DNA from: Diphasiastrum complanatum
Taxonomy: Eukaryota; Streptophyta; Lycopodiopsida; Lycopodiales; Lycopodiaceae
Reading direction: 5' to 3'
Assembly: GCA_029204225.1 (NCBI GenBank)
Contig: CM055096.1
Span: forward strand, 44,441,967-44,505,966
Length of the DNA: 64,000 bases
Under the pieces are notes generated by a model that worked only from the letters and a program-made list of their open reading frames with translations, was not told where the DNA came from and searched no databases. The position numbers and the translations under genes were made by a program. Of the stretch, positions 1-10,400 are shown in pieces; positions within the stretch are counted from its first letter, which is position 1; the number at the start of each line of letters is the position of its first letter.

Positions 1-1140
1 AATGTACTATACAAAATGGGACCAGATGAAGAACTTCGCAGATGTCTTGAATTTGACATTTGAAAGATTATTCGAGCATTACACTCATAAAATGCTGGTG
101 GACATTTTGCAATTGTCAATACCATGAAGAAGATTTTGAATGCCAAATATTGGTGGCCAACTATGTACAAAGATGTTGCAGTGTTTATTAAAACTTGTGA
201 TCCATGCCAATGAGTCGAAAAACCAACTCCTTCAATGCATTGGCCACTCACCCCAATACTTCCACTTCCACCATTTGAGAAGTGGGGCATTGACTTTGTC
301 GGATAAATCAAGTCGGTCACTCGTTATATCAAAAAAAGCTATATTCTAGTAGCAACTGACTACGCGACAAAGATGGTCAAAGCAGAAGCAACGAAGAAGA
401 ATGATGCTCAAACTATTGCGAAGTTTATGTCTCAAAATATCATAACTCAATATGGTTTTCCTTCGAAATTGGTGAGCGACAGAGGAACTCATTTTTTGAA
501 CGATACGATTTGTCTGCAAGCATCAAGCACTTCATTATTAAACATCGAAAGACAACTCCATAAAATCCGAAGGCTAATGGTTTGACTGAACAAGTCAATG
601 GCATATTATATAAAATCCTAAACAAGATCACCACAACTCACACATCTGATTGGGACGAGAAGCTACCATCAGTTCTATGGGCTTATCGAAATGCTAAGAA
701 AGTGACTACAAAGCAGATATCGTTCTATCTGGTTTACGACATGCACCTGATATTGTCTATCAAATTTGAAGTACCGACATATCGTGTACAAGTTGAACCT
801 TGATCTGACGAATACTCGAGTTTAAAGGAGAGATTCTTAACGATCGAAAAGCTAGAGGAGAAAAGAAATCAAGCACTGATCGACACGACGAAGACTCAAT
901 TGCGACGAAAGAGAAGTTGTGACTATTCGATAAAGAAGGTCGTCTTACGCGAAGGAGACTATGCTCTTCTGTATGACAATCGTCATATCAAATTTCCAGA
1001 CAAGTTGCATACTCGTTGGATGGGTCCTTACAAAGTAATTGAAATCTTTGACAATGGATCTCTCCAACTAGCAGATCTATAGGGAAATTTGCAATCAACA
1101 AGAGTAAATGGCTCTTGCGTAAAAACAAATTGCTTGTAAA
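1..1140 (+). pseudogene. Ty3/gypsy retrotransposon integrase remnant
   Basis: Decayed integrase of a Ty3/gypsy LTR retrotransposon, the enzyme that inserts the element's cDNA. The zinc-binding region is recognisable (AGGHFAIVNTMKK ... KYWWPTMYKDVAVFIKTCDPC). The core follows with its catalytic acidic residues: D in TDYATK near 358, D in VSDRGTHF near 478, and the glutamate of LTEQVN near 588. The C-terminal part ends with LHTRWMGPYKVIEIFDNGSLQLADL at about 1080. Stops (for example after CDPCQ) and several frame changes break the reading frame, so no functional protein can be made. The fragment runs off the left edge of the window. Confidence 0.88.
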
Positions 1141-1811
1141 TATTTTCATTTTTATTTATTTAAGCTATTTAATTATTTTAATTGTTTAATTATTTTGATT
1201 ATTTTATTTTTTATATTTATTTTATGAGTTTATTATTTATTTTTATTTTATGAGTTTATTATTTATTTATTCTTTCACCTATTCGATGTATATTTGTTAG
1301 CTTCCTTTCGATTATTTGCTCCAAAGTTGTCTGATATATCAAATAAGTTTTTTTTTTAGCTCGAACATTCAAATTCATAGAAAAAATATTCTAAAGCATC
1401 GAATAGTCGGTCTATTGATTCTATACTCATTTCTCTGATTTTCTCGTCATTTTTGTTTTACCTCACCAATGTTTACGATTGAGCTTTTATGATTTCATGC
1501 TTACTCGCTCGCTAAATGCTACCATCGCGATCCATTGTCATTTGCAATTGTATCTTCAATCAGCTCTACCTAACAGCTATGGCTATTGGATCAACAGTTC
1601 CAACTAATGTTAACTGGAAGGTGAGGAGTCAGATGAATCTCAAAAATCTTCAGATGCTGGCTGATTAATGCAGATTGGGATACATGTTACAAATTGATTT
1701 TTCAATAGCGCTGATCGAGGCTAGCAATGAGTTCATCCAAAGATTGGTGGATGTCACGGACTTTGTAGTCTCAACGCAGGTTCATGGCATCCGTATGGTT
1801 ATTCCGAAGCC
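1141..1811. other. AT-rich stretch without a recognisable gene
   Basis: After the integrase remnant, about 150 bp (1141-1280) is a run of A/T-rich units (TTTATTTATT-like, with TTATGAGTTTATTATTTATT occurring twice). The remainder is ordinary-composition sequence with only short interrupted frames. It is probably the 3' part of the gypsy element or its LTR, but I could not define LTR ends. Confidence 0.5.
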
Positions 1812-2570
1812 ATGTTTGCTGCAGTGCTTCACTCGCCTACTGATGACATTGTCCCTCCAGCTTTATCAAGGGAGGACATAGATGAAGCCAACATCTTCCG
1901 TGACATTTTTTTCATGCCGAGCAAAGGATATAAGATATCCATGATCAGTGACACAGCCTTTTGCAATTTTTGTAAATATTGTAACCATATCCTTTTTGTT
2001 GCGGATGCGGATGCGATTATTTCCTTTATCAACATCAGATATCTGTTGGCAGCCATTAAGGGTGAGTATATTAATTATGCTACCATTGCTTTCAAGGCCT
2101 TCCATCGGTCCATAAAGCATGGCAAATATGCCGCTTGTGTAGCGCACATCTCCCACTTGTGCTTACACTACAACATTCTAATGTCAAGGGAGCTGTCGCT
2201 GCTTGAGAAGAGAAAATCAACACAAGCAACCTCATTGCAAGTGAATTTGGATAGCATGGTGATCATCGATGACACACCCCATGATCAACTAGCCAAGTCA
2301 AGTTGTATAGGACTCGGGGCCCATAATTTAAATATTGTTGTTGTTGTTGTTGCTGCTGACACCACTCAAGACACAGAGATGTTGCATAACAAGAGCAAGG
2401 ATGAAATAATTACTGCAAGGCTCTTTCTAAAGCCTTCTAGGGGAGGAGACACTTCCAAGCAAGGCCAAAACACTCATTTTCCAGTTTGTCCCTTTCCAAG
2501 GGCTCAAAGAGCTTACTTGGCCTTCTCATTGTACCCTCGGACCATTACTCGAGTTGTTCACATATACTGA
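1812..2570 (+). CDS. Unrecognised 252-residue ORF, probably transposon-derived
   Basis: An uninterrupted ATG-initiated frame of 252 codons. I do not recognise its family. The first half (residues about 1-130) looks protein-like, with mixed hydrophobic and charged segments and a cysteine/histidine cluster (CNFCKYCNHI). Around residue 175 a GTT/TTG microsatellite (about 2335-2352) encodes a run of valines (NIVVVVVAAD), and the last third is low in structure. It sits next to gypsy debris, has no visible intron or paralogue in the window, and has open upstream sequence in other frames. A gag-like or accessory ORF of a retroelement is the simplest reading; a chance frame is possible. Confidence 0.3.
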   Translation: MFAAVLHSPTDDIVPPALSREDIDEANIFRDIFFMPSKGYKISMISDTAFCNFCKYCNHILFVADADAIISFINIRYLLAAIKGEYINYATIAFKAFHRSIKHGKYAACVAHISHLCLHYNILMSRELSLLEKRKSTQATSLQVNLDSMVIIDDTPHDQLAKSSCIGLGAHNLNIVVVVVAADTTQDTEMLHNKSKDEIITARLFLKPSRGGDTSKQGQNTHFPVCPFPRAQRAYLAFSLYPRTITRVVHIY

Positions 2571-3831
2571 TAAAGAGGGCAATCACAACGAGGAGATTGA
2601 GGTATCTAGATCTCCTAGAAAACCCCAGAGGCATTGATATAGTGATTAGGCTGCTTAGATTAATATTTAAGGAATCAGTAAACATTACGACCTACGTAAA
2701 GCATAATCTTCATATTGTGAATGAGTGTATTGTAGTTGAAAGTTCCCTATCTTGAGTAGTGTTTCTTTATTGTACTTATTATTGTTAAAATTAGAGTCCC
2801 AATAATGGCTACTTGTAGTTGAAGAGTGTAGGATGTTCTACACAAAGGCTAGGATGGAACAAATCTTCTCTCTCTCTTATCTCATTTCATGTTTATACAT
2901 GACTTCTCTTGGGTTCATCTATCCATCGGTACACTATAGTGATGATATCTTGCAATGTTGTGTGTATAATGCTTATATTTGTTGTGATTTGGATCCACAC
3001 GTGTGAAATACAGTACCTTAATGTTATTTTATGGAAAGCAACTTCATTATTTCATATATTTGATGTTTGATCAAGATCTTGTTGAGTTTGCATCACTAGT
3101 AGCATTGTTGTAAGAAATGATAAAAGTTTCTAAGGTCGACTGTTGTGTGATGCTTGAGAGTACACGATGGTTGCAAGAGCCTTGACTTGATCTTGTAAGA
3201 GCACCGTTTGGGAAAATACATTAATTTTGTTGTCCATGTGGCGTCAACAGTCATCGCATTGTACCAAGAATAGAATCTAGCATTGCCTTTTAATCTAAAT
3301 ATTGTCATCCTAAAATATGGCAATAGGGAAGAATGAGAATAGCTCTAGACCATTAAAAAAATAAGGAATAGGATTTGCATAAATACCAATAGTAGCTTGG
3401 GCATCAAAGTCATTCAAATAGGAACTACATGCTTCTCTATCACTTAGTTGTGAGAAATATGGCAAAATATAGCTTGACTAGGCCAAATTTATGTACATAA
3501 TGTCATTCCAAACATGTGGAGCCTGTTCCCACTAGTGAAGCATATCCTCATCGCTCTCCTCCTTTGATTTGTCCTTCTTAAACTTCCTCTTGGCTTGTCC
3601 TTTGTGAAGTATGCTTTCACCTCTCTTTCGTCCTTCAAGGAAAGTTGATTGATTCTCACTAGCTTGTTTACTTTTACAGTCACCATGTGTGCTCTGGGGA
3701 TCTTTCTATTATCCAGTCTGCAGATGTAGGAACATCAACTTAACATAGACTTATTTCATATTCAATGATCTTAATTCCATATCTAGCTTAACAAAAACAT
3801 AGAAATTTCTTCATAAGTCTTAATCTTTCCG
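2571..3831. other. No gene recognised
   Basis: About 1.2 kb with only short frames (75 and 65 codons on the minus strand near 3.1-3.7 kb) that match no family I know. A short TCTC-rich patch lies near 2868-2880. I see no RNA gene or repeat of note before the minisatellite starts at about 3832. Confidence 0.5.
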
Positions 3832-4475
3832 ACATGCAATCATGTTGGATCTTGGATTCTTGTCATGCAATCATAAGGGTGCATAGATTCCTGACATGCA
3901 ATCATAAAGGTTCAGAGATTCTTGACATGCAACAGTCATGAAGTGACACGCATGGTCATTTGGCAATGCATGGTGTGACATGCAAGTTTCAAATCTGACA
4001 TGCAAGCTTTAGATCTGACATGCAAGCTCTAGATCTGACATGCATGGACAGTAGACCACAGATGCTACGACATGCAAGCTTTAGATCTGACATGCAAGCT
4101 CTAGATCTGACATGCATGGACAATAATAGGCCACAGATGCTACGACATGCAAGCTTCAAAAATGACATGCAAGCTTTAGATCTGACATGCATGGACAATA
4201 GGCCATTGATGGCATGACATGCAAGCTCTAGATCTGACATGCATGGACAGTAGGCCACAGATGCTACGACATGCAAGCTTTAGATCTGATATGCAAGCTC
4301 TAGATCTGACATGCATGGACAATAGGCCACAGATGCTATGACATGCAAGCTTCAAAACTAACATGCAAGCTTTAGATCTGACATGCATGGACAATAGGCC
4401 ACTGATGGCATGACATGCAGGTTCTAGATCTGACATGCATGGACAATAGGCCACAGATAGTCTGACATGCAAAAG
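3832..4475. repeat. Palindrome-rich minisatellite with higher-order repeat structure
   Basis: A tandem array built from a 20-bp unit (GACATGCAAGCTTTAGATCT and variants) and a 32-bp unit starting GACATGCATGGACAATAGG. The 32-bp unit recurs at 4037, 4109, 4184, 4236, 4308, 4380 and 4432. The spacings are 72, 75, 52, 72, 72 and 52, so the pattern 72-72-52 occurs twice and defines a roughly 196-199 bp higher-order repeat. Units contain the palindromes AAGCTT, AGATCT and ATGCAT. A more diverged GACATGCAATCATAA-type unit precedes the array at 3832-3960. Both strands carry open frames here only because the repeat lacks stops. Confidence 0.95.
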
Positions 4476-4547
4476 TACTGATCAACCATTCTTACATATG
4501 GGTAACAGTTTCAAGAGCATACCATGGTTTCGAGAGAAGGTGAAAGT

Positions 4548-4598
4548 GAGAGAGGGAGAGAGAGAGAGAGAGTGTGTGTGTGTGTGTGTTTGTGTGTG
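4548..4598. repeat. Compound (GA)n(GT)n microsatellite
   Basis: A GA tract (about 4548-4571) passes directly into a GT tract (about 4572-4598) with one T interruption. Confidence 0.95.
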
Positions 4599-5779
4599 AT
4601 GTGAAAGAGAGATAGAAATCCGAGAGTTTGAGCTCCAAAAAATCCTGCAATCACAAAATAGCATAGCCTCTTTGAGGTAATGCCTCCATCCTCTTCTCCA
4701 AAGCACCTGTACACAACAAACAACAAAATGGCAGAGCTTGGATGCAACATCCTTCCATCCTCCTGGTAGAGGGGCGCATTTCCACCTATATAGAGAGTGG
4801 AGAGTCCTTCCAAAGTGAGTGAGGTGTCAAGTTCAAGTGCATGAGGTGTGAGAAAGACTCCAATTGGACTTAGGGTGAAGTGGAGTGCATGGATGAGGTG
4901 TATTAGTTGGAGAGGGTGAATGGGTGATGTGTATTAGCTTGGGAGAGTTATTATGATATTTTGGCATATGAAGTGAGAGTGTAGGAGGGCGCCCCATTCT
5001 AGGTGTCAAATAGCCTAGAATGCATGTGGAAAAGTAGGTGGGAGGTAGGTGGTACAAGTTTCAAACTTAACTTTTATTTACATATAATTTTTCATGATTA
5101 CGACTTGGGAATTCACCCAAGTGCAATCTTCCTAAGGAAGAGCCAAGGTATATGCCCATCTTGTTTTTGCATAATGTCCATCAATTCCTAGGCCCTTTTT
5201 TCTAGAGGTTGCCCATCCTCAATCATGGTCATTGGCACTTATTTTTTAGAGGTTGCCCATCCTCAATCATGGTGAAAAATGTCACTAGGGTGATCAGACC
5301 CTAGGCCTTATCCTGTTCTTTATAGACTCCTCTGAGCCTTCGTTATAGATCTAGTAATAAGCCTTCTTTATAGACTCTACTGAGCCTTCATTATAGACTT
5401 TGTCAAAAAGCCTTCTTGATTACTGTCTTTAAGCTTAAAAAGCTTCTTGTTTCTCTTGGCACTTTCTCGAGTACCTGCACATACCCTCAAAGAGAGGTCA
5501 GTCCTTAAGCCCAGAGGCTTCTTATTCTTATTCTGATTCTTCAGATACGTTTGTGAGTTCCTGCACATCCCTTCAAAGAAAGGTCAGTGTTCATAATACC
5601 ATCAAACATGGTTCATAGAAATTTCTTAGTTCTACAGGTGTCAATGCCTGTTACTGAATTCATTAAAGTAATAAATTCATACAATATTCTAAAAATATAT
5701 TGATCATTGATAATTCTATATCATCAAAGTCTATCTAGGTTTGAAGCTGGGAAAGTCTTTATTACTTAGGAGCAATTTG
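4599..5779. other. Region without a recognised gene; contains a 27-bp direct duplication
   Basis: No conserved protein is visible on either strand. A 27-bp segment beginning TAGAGGTTGCCCATCC is present at 5203-5229 and again at 5247-5273 (44-bp period). Between about 5320 and 5400, the words CTTTATAGACTC and GAGCCTTCATTATAGA recur in diverged form. This may be LTR or untranslated retroelement sequence, but no LTR ends were found. Confidence 0.5.
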
Positions 5780-6846
5780 TCTCTACAAATTACACTGATG
5801 ACACTCATATTGTTAGTCCTGCTCCTACGGTGCTCCTCGCATTTCATCATTTCTCCGAGCAGCTGGCTTCTCTTGGTTTGTCTATTCAACCTCGCAAGTG
5901 TTCAGTGTGGTCTCTAGCAGGTCTTCCCCCGGACTTTGTTCCTCCTCAAGGTTTCCTTGCTCCTTCAGATGGCATTCGCATTCTGGGTGTTCCTTTTGGG
6001 TTTGCTTCTTTCAGCTCTGCTTTTCTTGAGGCTCTCCAGGAGGATATTGCTCATTCAGATCCGCTTCCCCGGTTGGGCGACACTCAAGTCGCGTTTGGCA
6101 TCTTGACGTCTTGCTTTATCCAGCGTCATTCTTATAGGCTGCGGACTTTCCCCCCTACTCCGGACTTTTTGCATCTCCTCTCTTCCTTTGAAAGCTCTCT
6201 TATGGATGTTTTTGGCCGCCTTTTGGGCCCAAGTTCTTTGGATGGTATGGAAACCCTTTCAGCTCGGAACCAGGCTCCGTTACCCATTTCTTGTGGAGGT
6301 GTGAGTCTTCTCTCTACGGTTTCTTCTACACCTACAGCTTTTCATGGGAGCTGGGCTCTTGTCGCCCCTGCTTTGTCTTCTCGGTTCCTTTCTGGCTTTC
6401 GCCCTCTCTTGGCGGATTTCATTGCTCATGGATAGCGGTTCTACAGGCATGTTGACATTGTCATCTCTCGGGATGGGCTTCGTACTTTGGCAGATGTTGT
6501 TGTTGCTAATCCCACGCGTGGTGACCTATTGCCTCGCTCTGCCTTCACACCAGGAGAAGCGGCATGCATGGTAGCACAAGAGAAGGAAAAAAACTACTCC
6601 GATAGGCACCCCACTGATGCTTTCCCTCCCTTGGCTATTGAGACTTATGGCACCTTGCATCGACGCTTTGAGGATTTTCTTCGCATGTGTTCTCATCAGG
6701 CGGCAGAGCGTCAAGGTATTCCTAATTCTATTCTCGTGGCTTCTTTCAAACGACGTGTTTCCATTGCCCTGCAACGTGCTCTGGCCCTATCTATTCTGCA
6801 ACGGGCGACGGTGGCTGGGTCTGCTAATCTCATCTCCCTTCATTAG
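5780..6846 (+). pseudogene. 5'-truncated non-LTR-like reverse transcriptase with putative C-terminal restriction-like nuclease domain
   Basis: The frame enters at the catalytic box of a reverse transcriptase, Y-T-D-D at 5791-5802. It continues through the RT thumb-like region (GLSIQPRKCSVWS, GIRILGVPFGFASF) to a TAG at 6433-6435, then resumes in the same frame to TAG at 6844-6846. The final ~130 residues contain LADVVVANP (D codon about 6493), a lysine-rich EKEKNYSD stretch and LAIETYG (E codon about 6640). This spacing resembles the D...E-x-K-type core of restriction-like endonucleases in early-branching non-LTR elements; that assignment is inference. Loss of everything upstream of the active-site box is typical of 5' truncation during target-primed reverse transcription. 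One in-frame stop makes it non-functional. A domesticated RT-like gene is less likely. Confidence 0.7.
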
Positions 6847-7256
6847 CCGACTCACCAACTCTTCACTTTTCTGATATGCTGCAGTCAGTTGGCAGACTCC
6901 CACAGACATCATCATAGTTTATGCACTTTTATTCTTAATGCCAGGATTTGGATTAATCTTAACTTTACTTTACTGCAAGCTTCGTTCTCGTTTGAGCCTA
7001 CTTTTGTTTAAACTTCTCCTTCTTTTCGGTGTATATATCTTTTCCAATGTACCTACTACTTTTTTATAAATGCACCAGGGTGTTCTCCTCTATCTATCTG
7101 ATCTCATCCTCTCTCTCAGCCTCGCGCTCTCTCTCTCTCTCACTTTTACTCATATATTTCATCAGTTTCTTGTGTCAGTTGCATCAGATGGAAGTTATTG
7201 TAGCTATGGCAGCCATTTGATTTCTTTTGCTGGTTTGGGGATACCTGAATTTGAGA
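6847..7256 (+). promoter_or_regulatory. Presumed 5' flank of the PPR gene
   Basis: The stretch between the retroelement fragment and the proposed start codon at 7257 holds no coding signal. It is pyrimidine-rich, with a CT microsatellite at about 7123-7142. An in-frame stop lies shortly upstream of the ATG (TGA near 7218). No confident TATA box was assigned; several TATA-like words occur (TATATAT near 7033, CATATATTT near 7151). Confidence 0.4.
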
Positions 7257-10200
7257 ATGGAAGGCCTGTTTGTGAAGGTGGGCGTGAAGGCGCCTCCTGC
7301 CATGGCTGCTGGTGGCCAGAGATCCAATAGAGGTGGTGCTGCTGTCGCTGCAAGACTGGTTGAGGTACAATGCGCCTCGGATCAGCGGCTACGGCATGCG
7401 GTAGTGTCAAGCGAGATGAGCTCCAGCTTCTGTGAAGCCGTACATCCGAGATTGCTTCCAGGTTTTTCTTTTGCCTCATTTGACTTCATACTCTGCTAAA
7501 TGCAATGCTCATGGTCGTACGGACACATAGGACTGTCCGGCAGTAGGTGTAGTGGAACCGGAACCCCGCAGGTTTCAGCCTGTTATGTCCAGGAACCCTG
7601 AGAGGGTTCCTTGGGCATAACTGGTGAAACCCTACCGATTCCACTGAGTAGTAGCATAATTCCCAGTCGATTTGAATGTAGCCAAATAGATCTAAATCGA
7701 TTATAGAATCAAGATTAGAATTGATTGTTCGAATAGATCAAACTCTACTGATCCCACTGCATAGCATAGTTACTTGAATCTAGATCCAAATCGATTATTT
7801 GAATGGAGATTAGAATCAGTTGTTCGAAGCTAATCTAGATTTTTTGAATAGATTGAGAATCCATTGTTTAAATCAATTTCAATCGATTCAAATTTATTTT
7901 TGCAAATTTCTAAGTAGTCCTAATGCAAACTAATTCCAAAAAACCCTAATTCACATTTGTTTGGTGGCAGGTGAGGACAAGACCAGAGAGCAATTTTCGC
8001 AACAATTTTTGATGGATCCTTCGAAGTGGTGGGATCATAGGTTTGAAAAGGTGCGTCAATGCATATCTTGATGAGGCTTTCTGATCCATGTCTAATCCTT
8101 GATATGATGTAAGCTAATGGATCTTTTGGATCTAGACAAATCCTAGGTTCCCTGATTTTAAACACAAAACCACTTCTCAAGTCGTGTGGATTGATAAACG
8201 CTCGACTCCATCATGGGTGAAAGAAAGGCTAGATGCTATTACACCAGGTACAGTACAGCCAAGTGCTTACTCTTGGTCTGTAGAGATCAAAAAGTTTGTA
8301 GAGAATGGGCAACCTAAGAAAGCTTTAGAACTTTTTCGAATTATGCAAGTAGAAGGTATCAAACCCACAAAACATACTTTTATCCCGGTCCTAAAGGCGT
8401 GTACTGGTTTAAGGGCCCTGGACGAGGGCAGGCAGGCACATGTGCAGATTATCCAAAGTGGATGTGAGAAAGATATTGCTGTTGGAAGTAATTTGGTTGA
8501 CATGTATGCTAAATGCGGGAGCATGGGGGAGGCTTGGAGGGTCTTTAGTAAAATGCCTGTGCACGGTGTGATGGCATGGAATGCGATGATCACAGGTTAT
8601 ATCAATTGCTGGGAGGAGGCGAAGGCATTGGAAGTTTATCGACAGATGCAGCAAGAACAAGTGAAGCCAAACAGAGTAACCTTTGTGAGAGTCCTAACAG
8701 CATGTGCTAGTCTAGGGGCGCTTGAGGAAGGTAAACTTGTCCATGAGCAAATTATTCGAAGAAGGTTGGAGTTGGACATCTTTGTAGGGAGTTCACTGGT
8801 TAACATGTATGCCAAGTGTGGGAGCCTAGCAGATGCTTGCAGAGTTTTTCATAGCATGCCAACGCGGAATGCTGTAACTTGGAATACCATGATTATGGCT
8901 TATGGGAAGTCTGGAGAAGTTTCTCAGGCACTGGAATGCTTCCAACAGATGCAACTTCAAGGCTTAGAGCCTAGCAGGGTCACATTTGTTGTTGTTCTGA
9001 ACACGTGTGCAAACATAGGGGCAGTCGACAAGGGAAAACTTGTCCATGCACAAGCGATAAGAAAAGGCATGGAGCTGGATGTCTTTGTCGGGAGTACCCT
9101 AGTTGACATGTATGCCAAATGTGGGCATATAGAGGATGCTTGTAATGTGTTCAAGAGGATGCCGAAACGTGATGTTGTCTCATGGAATTCTATGATTGTG
9201 GGGTACGTGAAGTGTGGGCATGGGGAGAAGGCATTGGACCTCTTCAGACAGATGCAGCATGAACAAGTGCAACCAGATAGTCTCACTTTTTTGGGAGTTT
9301 TAAATGCATGTGGGAGTGTAGCAGCACTTGAGGAAGGCAAGTTTGTCCATGCACAAGTCTTAAAAAATGGTGTGGGGTCAGATATAGTCATCAGCAATTG
9401 CCTGATTGACATGTACACAAAATGTGGGAGCATTGGGGATGCTTGCAGAGTTTTCAACAACATGCCCTCACGAGACATTGTCTCATCAAATGCAATGATC
9501 ATGGGCTATGCCATGCACGGTCTGGGGAGAAACACTCTTCGTCTTTTTGAATGGATTTGCCAAGAAGCTATGGCGGTTGATGACTGCACTTTTCTTGCTC
9601 TCCTTTCAACATTCAGCCATACTGCCCTATTGGATGAAGGTTATTACTATTTTGAATCTATGAGTCCAAAATATGGCATTCAAGCAACAGCGAAACACTA
9701 TAGTTGCATTATTGACCTCCTTGGTCGACTTGGCTACCTGAGTGAGGCAGAGGAAGTAATTAAAGACATGCGATGTCAACCTCAAGTTTGTGTATGGACA
9801 GCTTTGCTAGGTGCTTGTAGATTACTTGGCAATGTGCAAGTGGGAGAAAGAGCTGCACAGAGAATCCTTGAATTGGACCCCGAAAATGCTTCCGGTTATG
9901 TACTACTGTCCAACATTTATGCTGCCACTGGCAAGTTGGATAGTTCAGCAAAGCTACATCAGCATAGGATGCAAAGGTATGTGCGTAAACAACAAGGGCG
10001 TACCTGGATCGAGGTGAATAATACAGTACATGTGTTCAGTGTAAACGATAAGGAACATCCTCAAATGATGGACATCTTGGCAGAACTAAAAAGATTGATT
10101 GAGCAAATGAAAAAGGAAGGCTACGTACCAGATGCACAGTTTGTTTTGCATGATGTAGAGGAAGAATTGAAAGATTTATCACTTTATCACCACAGTGAGA

Positions 10201-10400
10201 AGCTAGCCATCGCTTTTGGGCTCATCAGCACACCACCTTGTTCTCCTCTTAGAATAATGAAGAATTTGCGAGTATGCCGTGATTGCCACAATGCAACCAA
10301 GTTCATCTCAAAGCTTTCTGGCAGGTCAATAACTGTGAGGGATGCCAATCGCTTTCATCATTTTAAGGATGGCTTTTGTTCTTGCAGAGATTGTTGGTAA
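7257..10400 (+). CDS. PPR-DYW organellar RNA-editing factor with N-terminal OSB-type PDF motif
   Basis: Predicted C-to-U RNA-editing specificity factor of mitochondria or plastids. Model: exons 7257-7461, 7971-8050 and 8136-10400 (849 aa). Phases match at both junctions (CCAG|GT to GCAG|GT; AAAG|GTGCGT to TCTAG|ACA). Residues 1-68 are rich in Arg, Ala and Ser with few acids, as in a transit peptide. Residues about 80-125 contain DPSKWWDHRFEK then TNPRFPDFKHK and STPSWVKERL, the PDF motif known from OSB proteins; no OB-fold precedes it. PLS-type PPRs begin near residue 139, with 35-residue P-type motifs at about 139, 240, 341, 442 and 543. E1/E2 regions and a PG-like box (GRTWIEV) follow. The DYW deaminase keeps HSE (H781, E783) and CRDC (C809, C812) but ends CSCRDCW rather than CSCGDYW. 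Exon 3 has no ATG before residue about 165, which supports upstream exons. The PPR-DYW identity is near certain; the 5' exons are a prediction. Confidence 0.9.
7551..7645. repeat. 95-nt near-perfect foldback in PPR intron 1
   Basis: Long inverted repeat with a 3-nt loop (GAG). Matching blocks from the outside inward are AGTGGAA/TTCCACT, GGTTTCA/TGAAACC, GTTATG/CATAAC and AGGAACCCT/AGGGTTCCT. The arms are about 43-49 nt with small bulges. It could be a small MITE-type foldback element or a hairpin RNA precursor. It lies in the proposed first intron of the PPR gene, sense strand. Confidence 0.85.

Noticed and set aside
1829-2156. Two antisense ORFs opposite the 252-residue frame
   Set aside because: Shadow frames without recognisable protein features.
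3989-4472. Repetitive cysteine-containing proteins in the minisatellite
   Set aside because: Overlapping frames on both strands arise because the repeat unit lacks stops; no homology or gene signals.
3832-4475. CRISPR array
   Set aside because: There are no unique spacers, the units are tandem and variable, and the host is a plant.
7555-7640. tRNA gene
   Set aside because: The fold is a single long hairpin, not a cloverleaf, and A/B box promoter consensus is missing. No tRNA or rRNA gene was recognised anywhere in the window.
8184-8186. GTG as the start of the PPR protein
   Set aside because: Plant nuclear genes rarely start at GTG, and the upstream frame continues into a recognisable PDF motif joined by a good intron to earlier exons.
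8267-9502. Antisense ORFs of 83-181 residues
   Set aside because: Shadows of the PPR repeats on the opposite strand.
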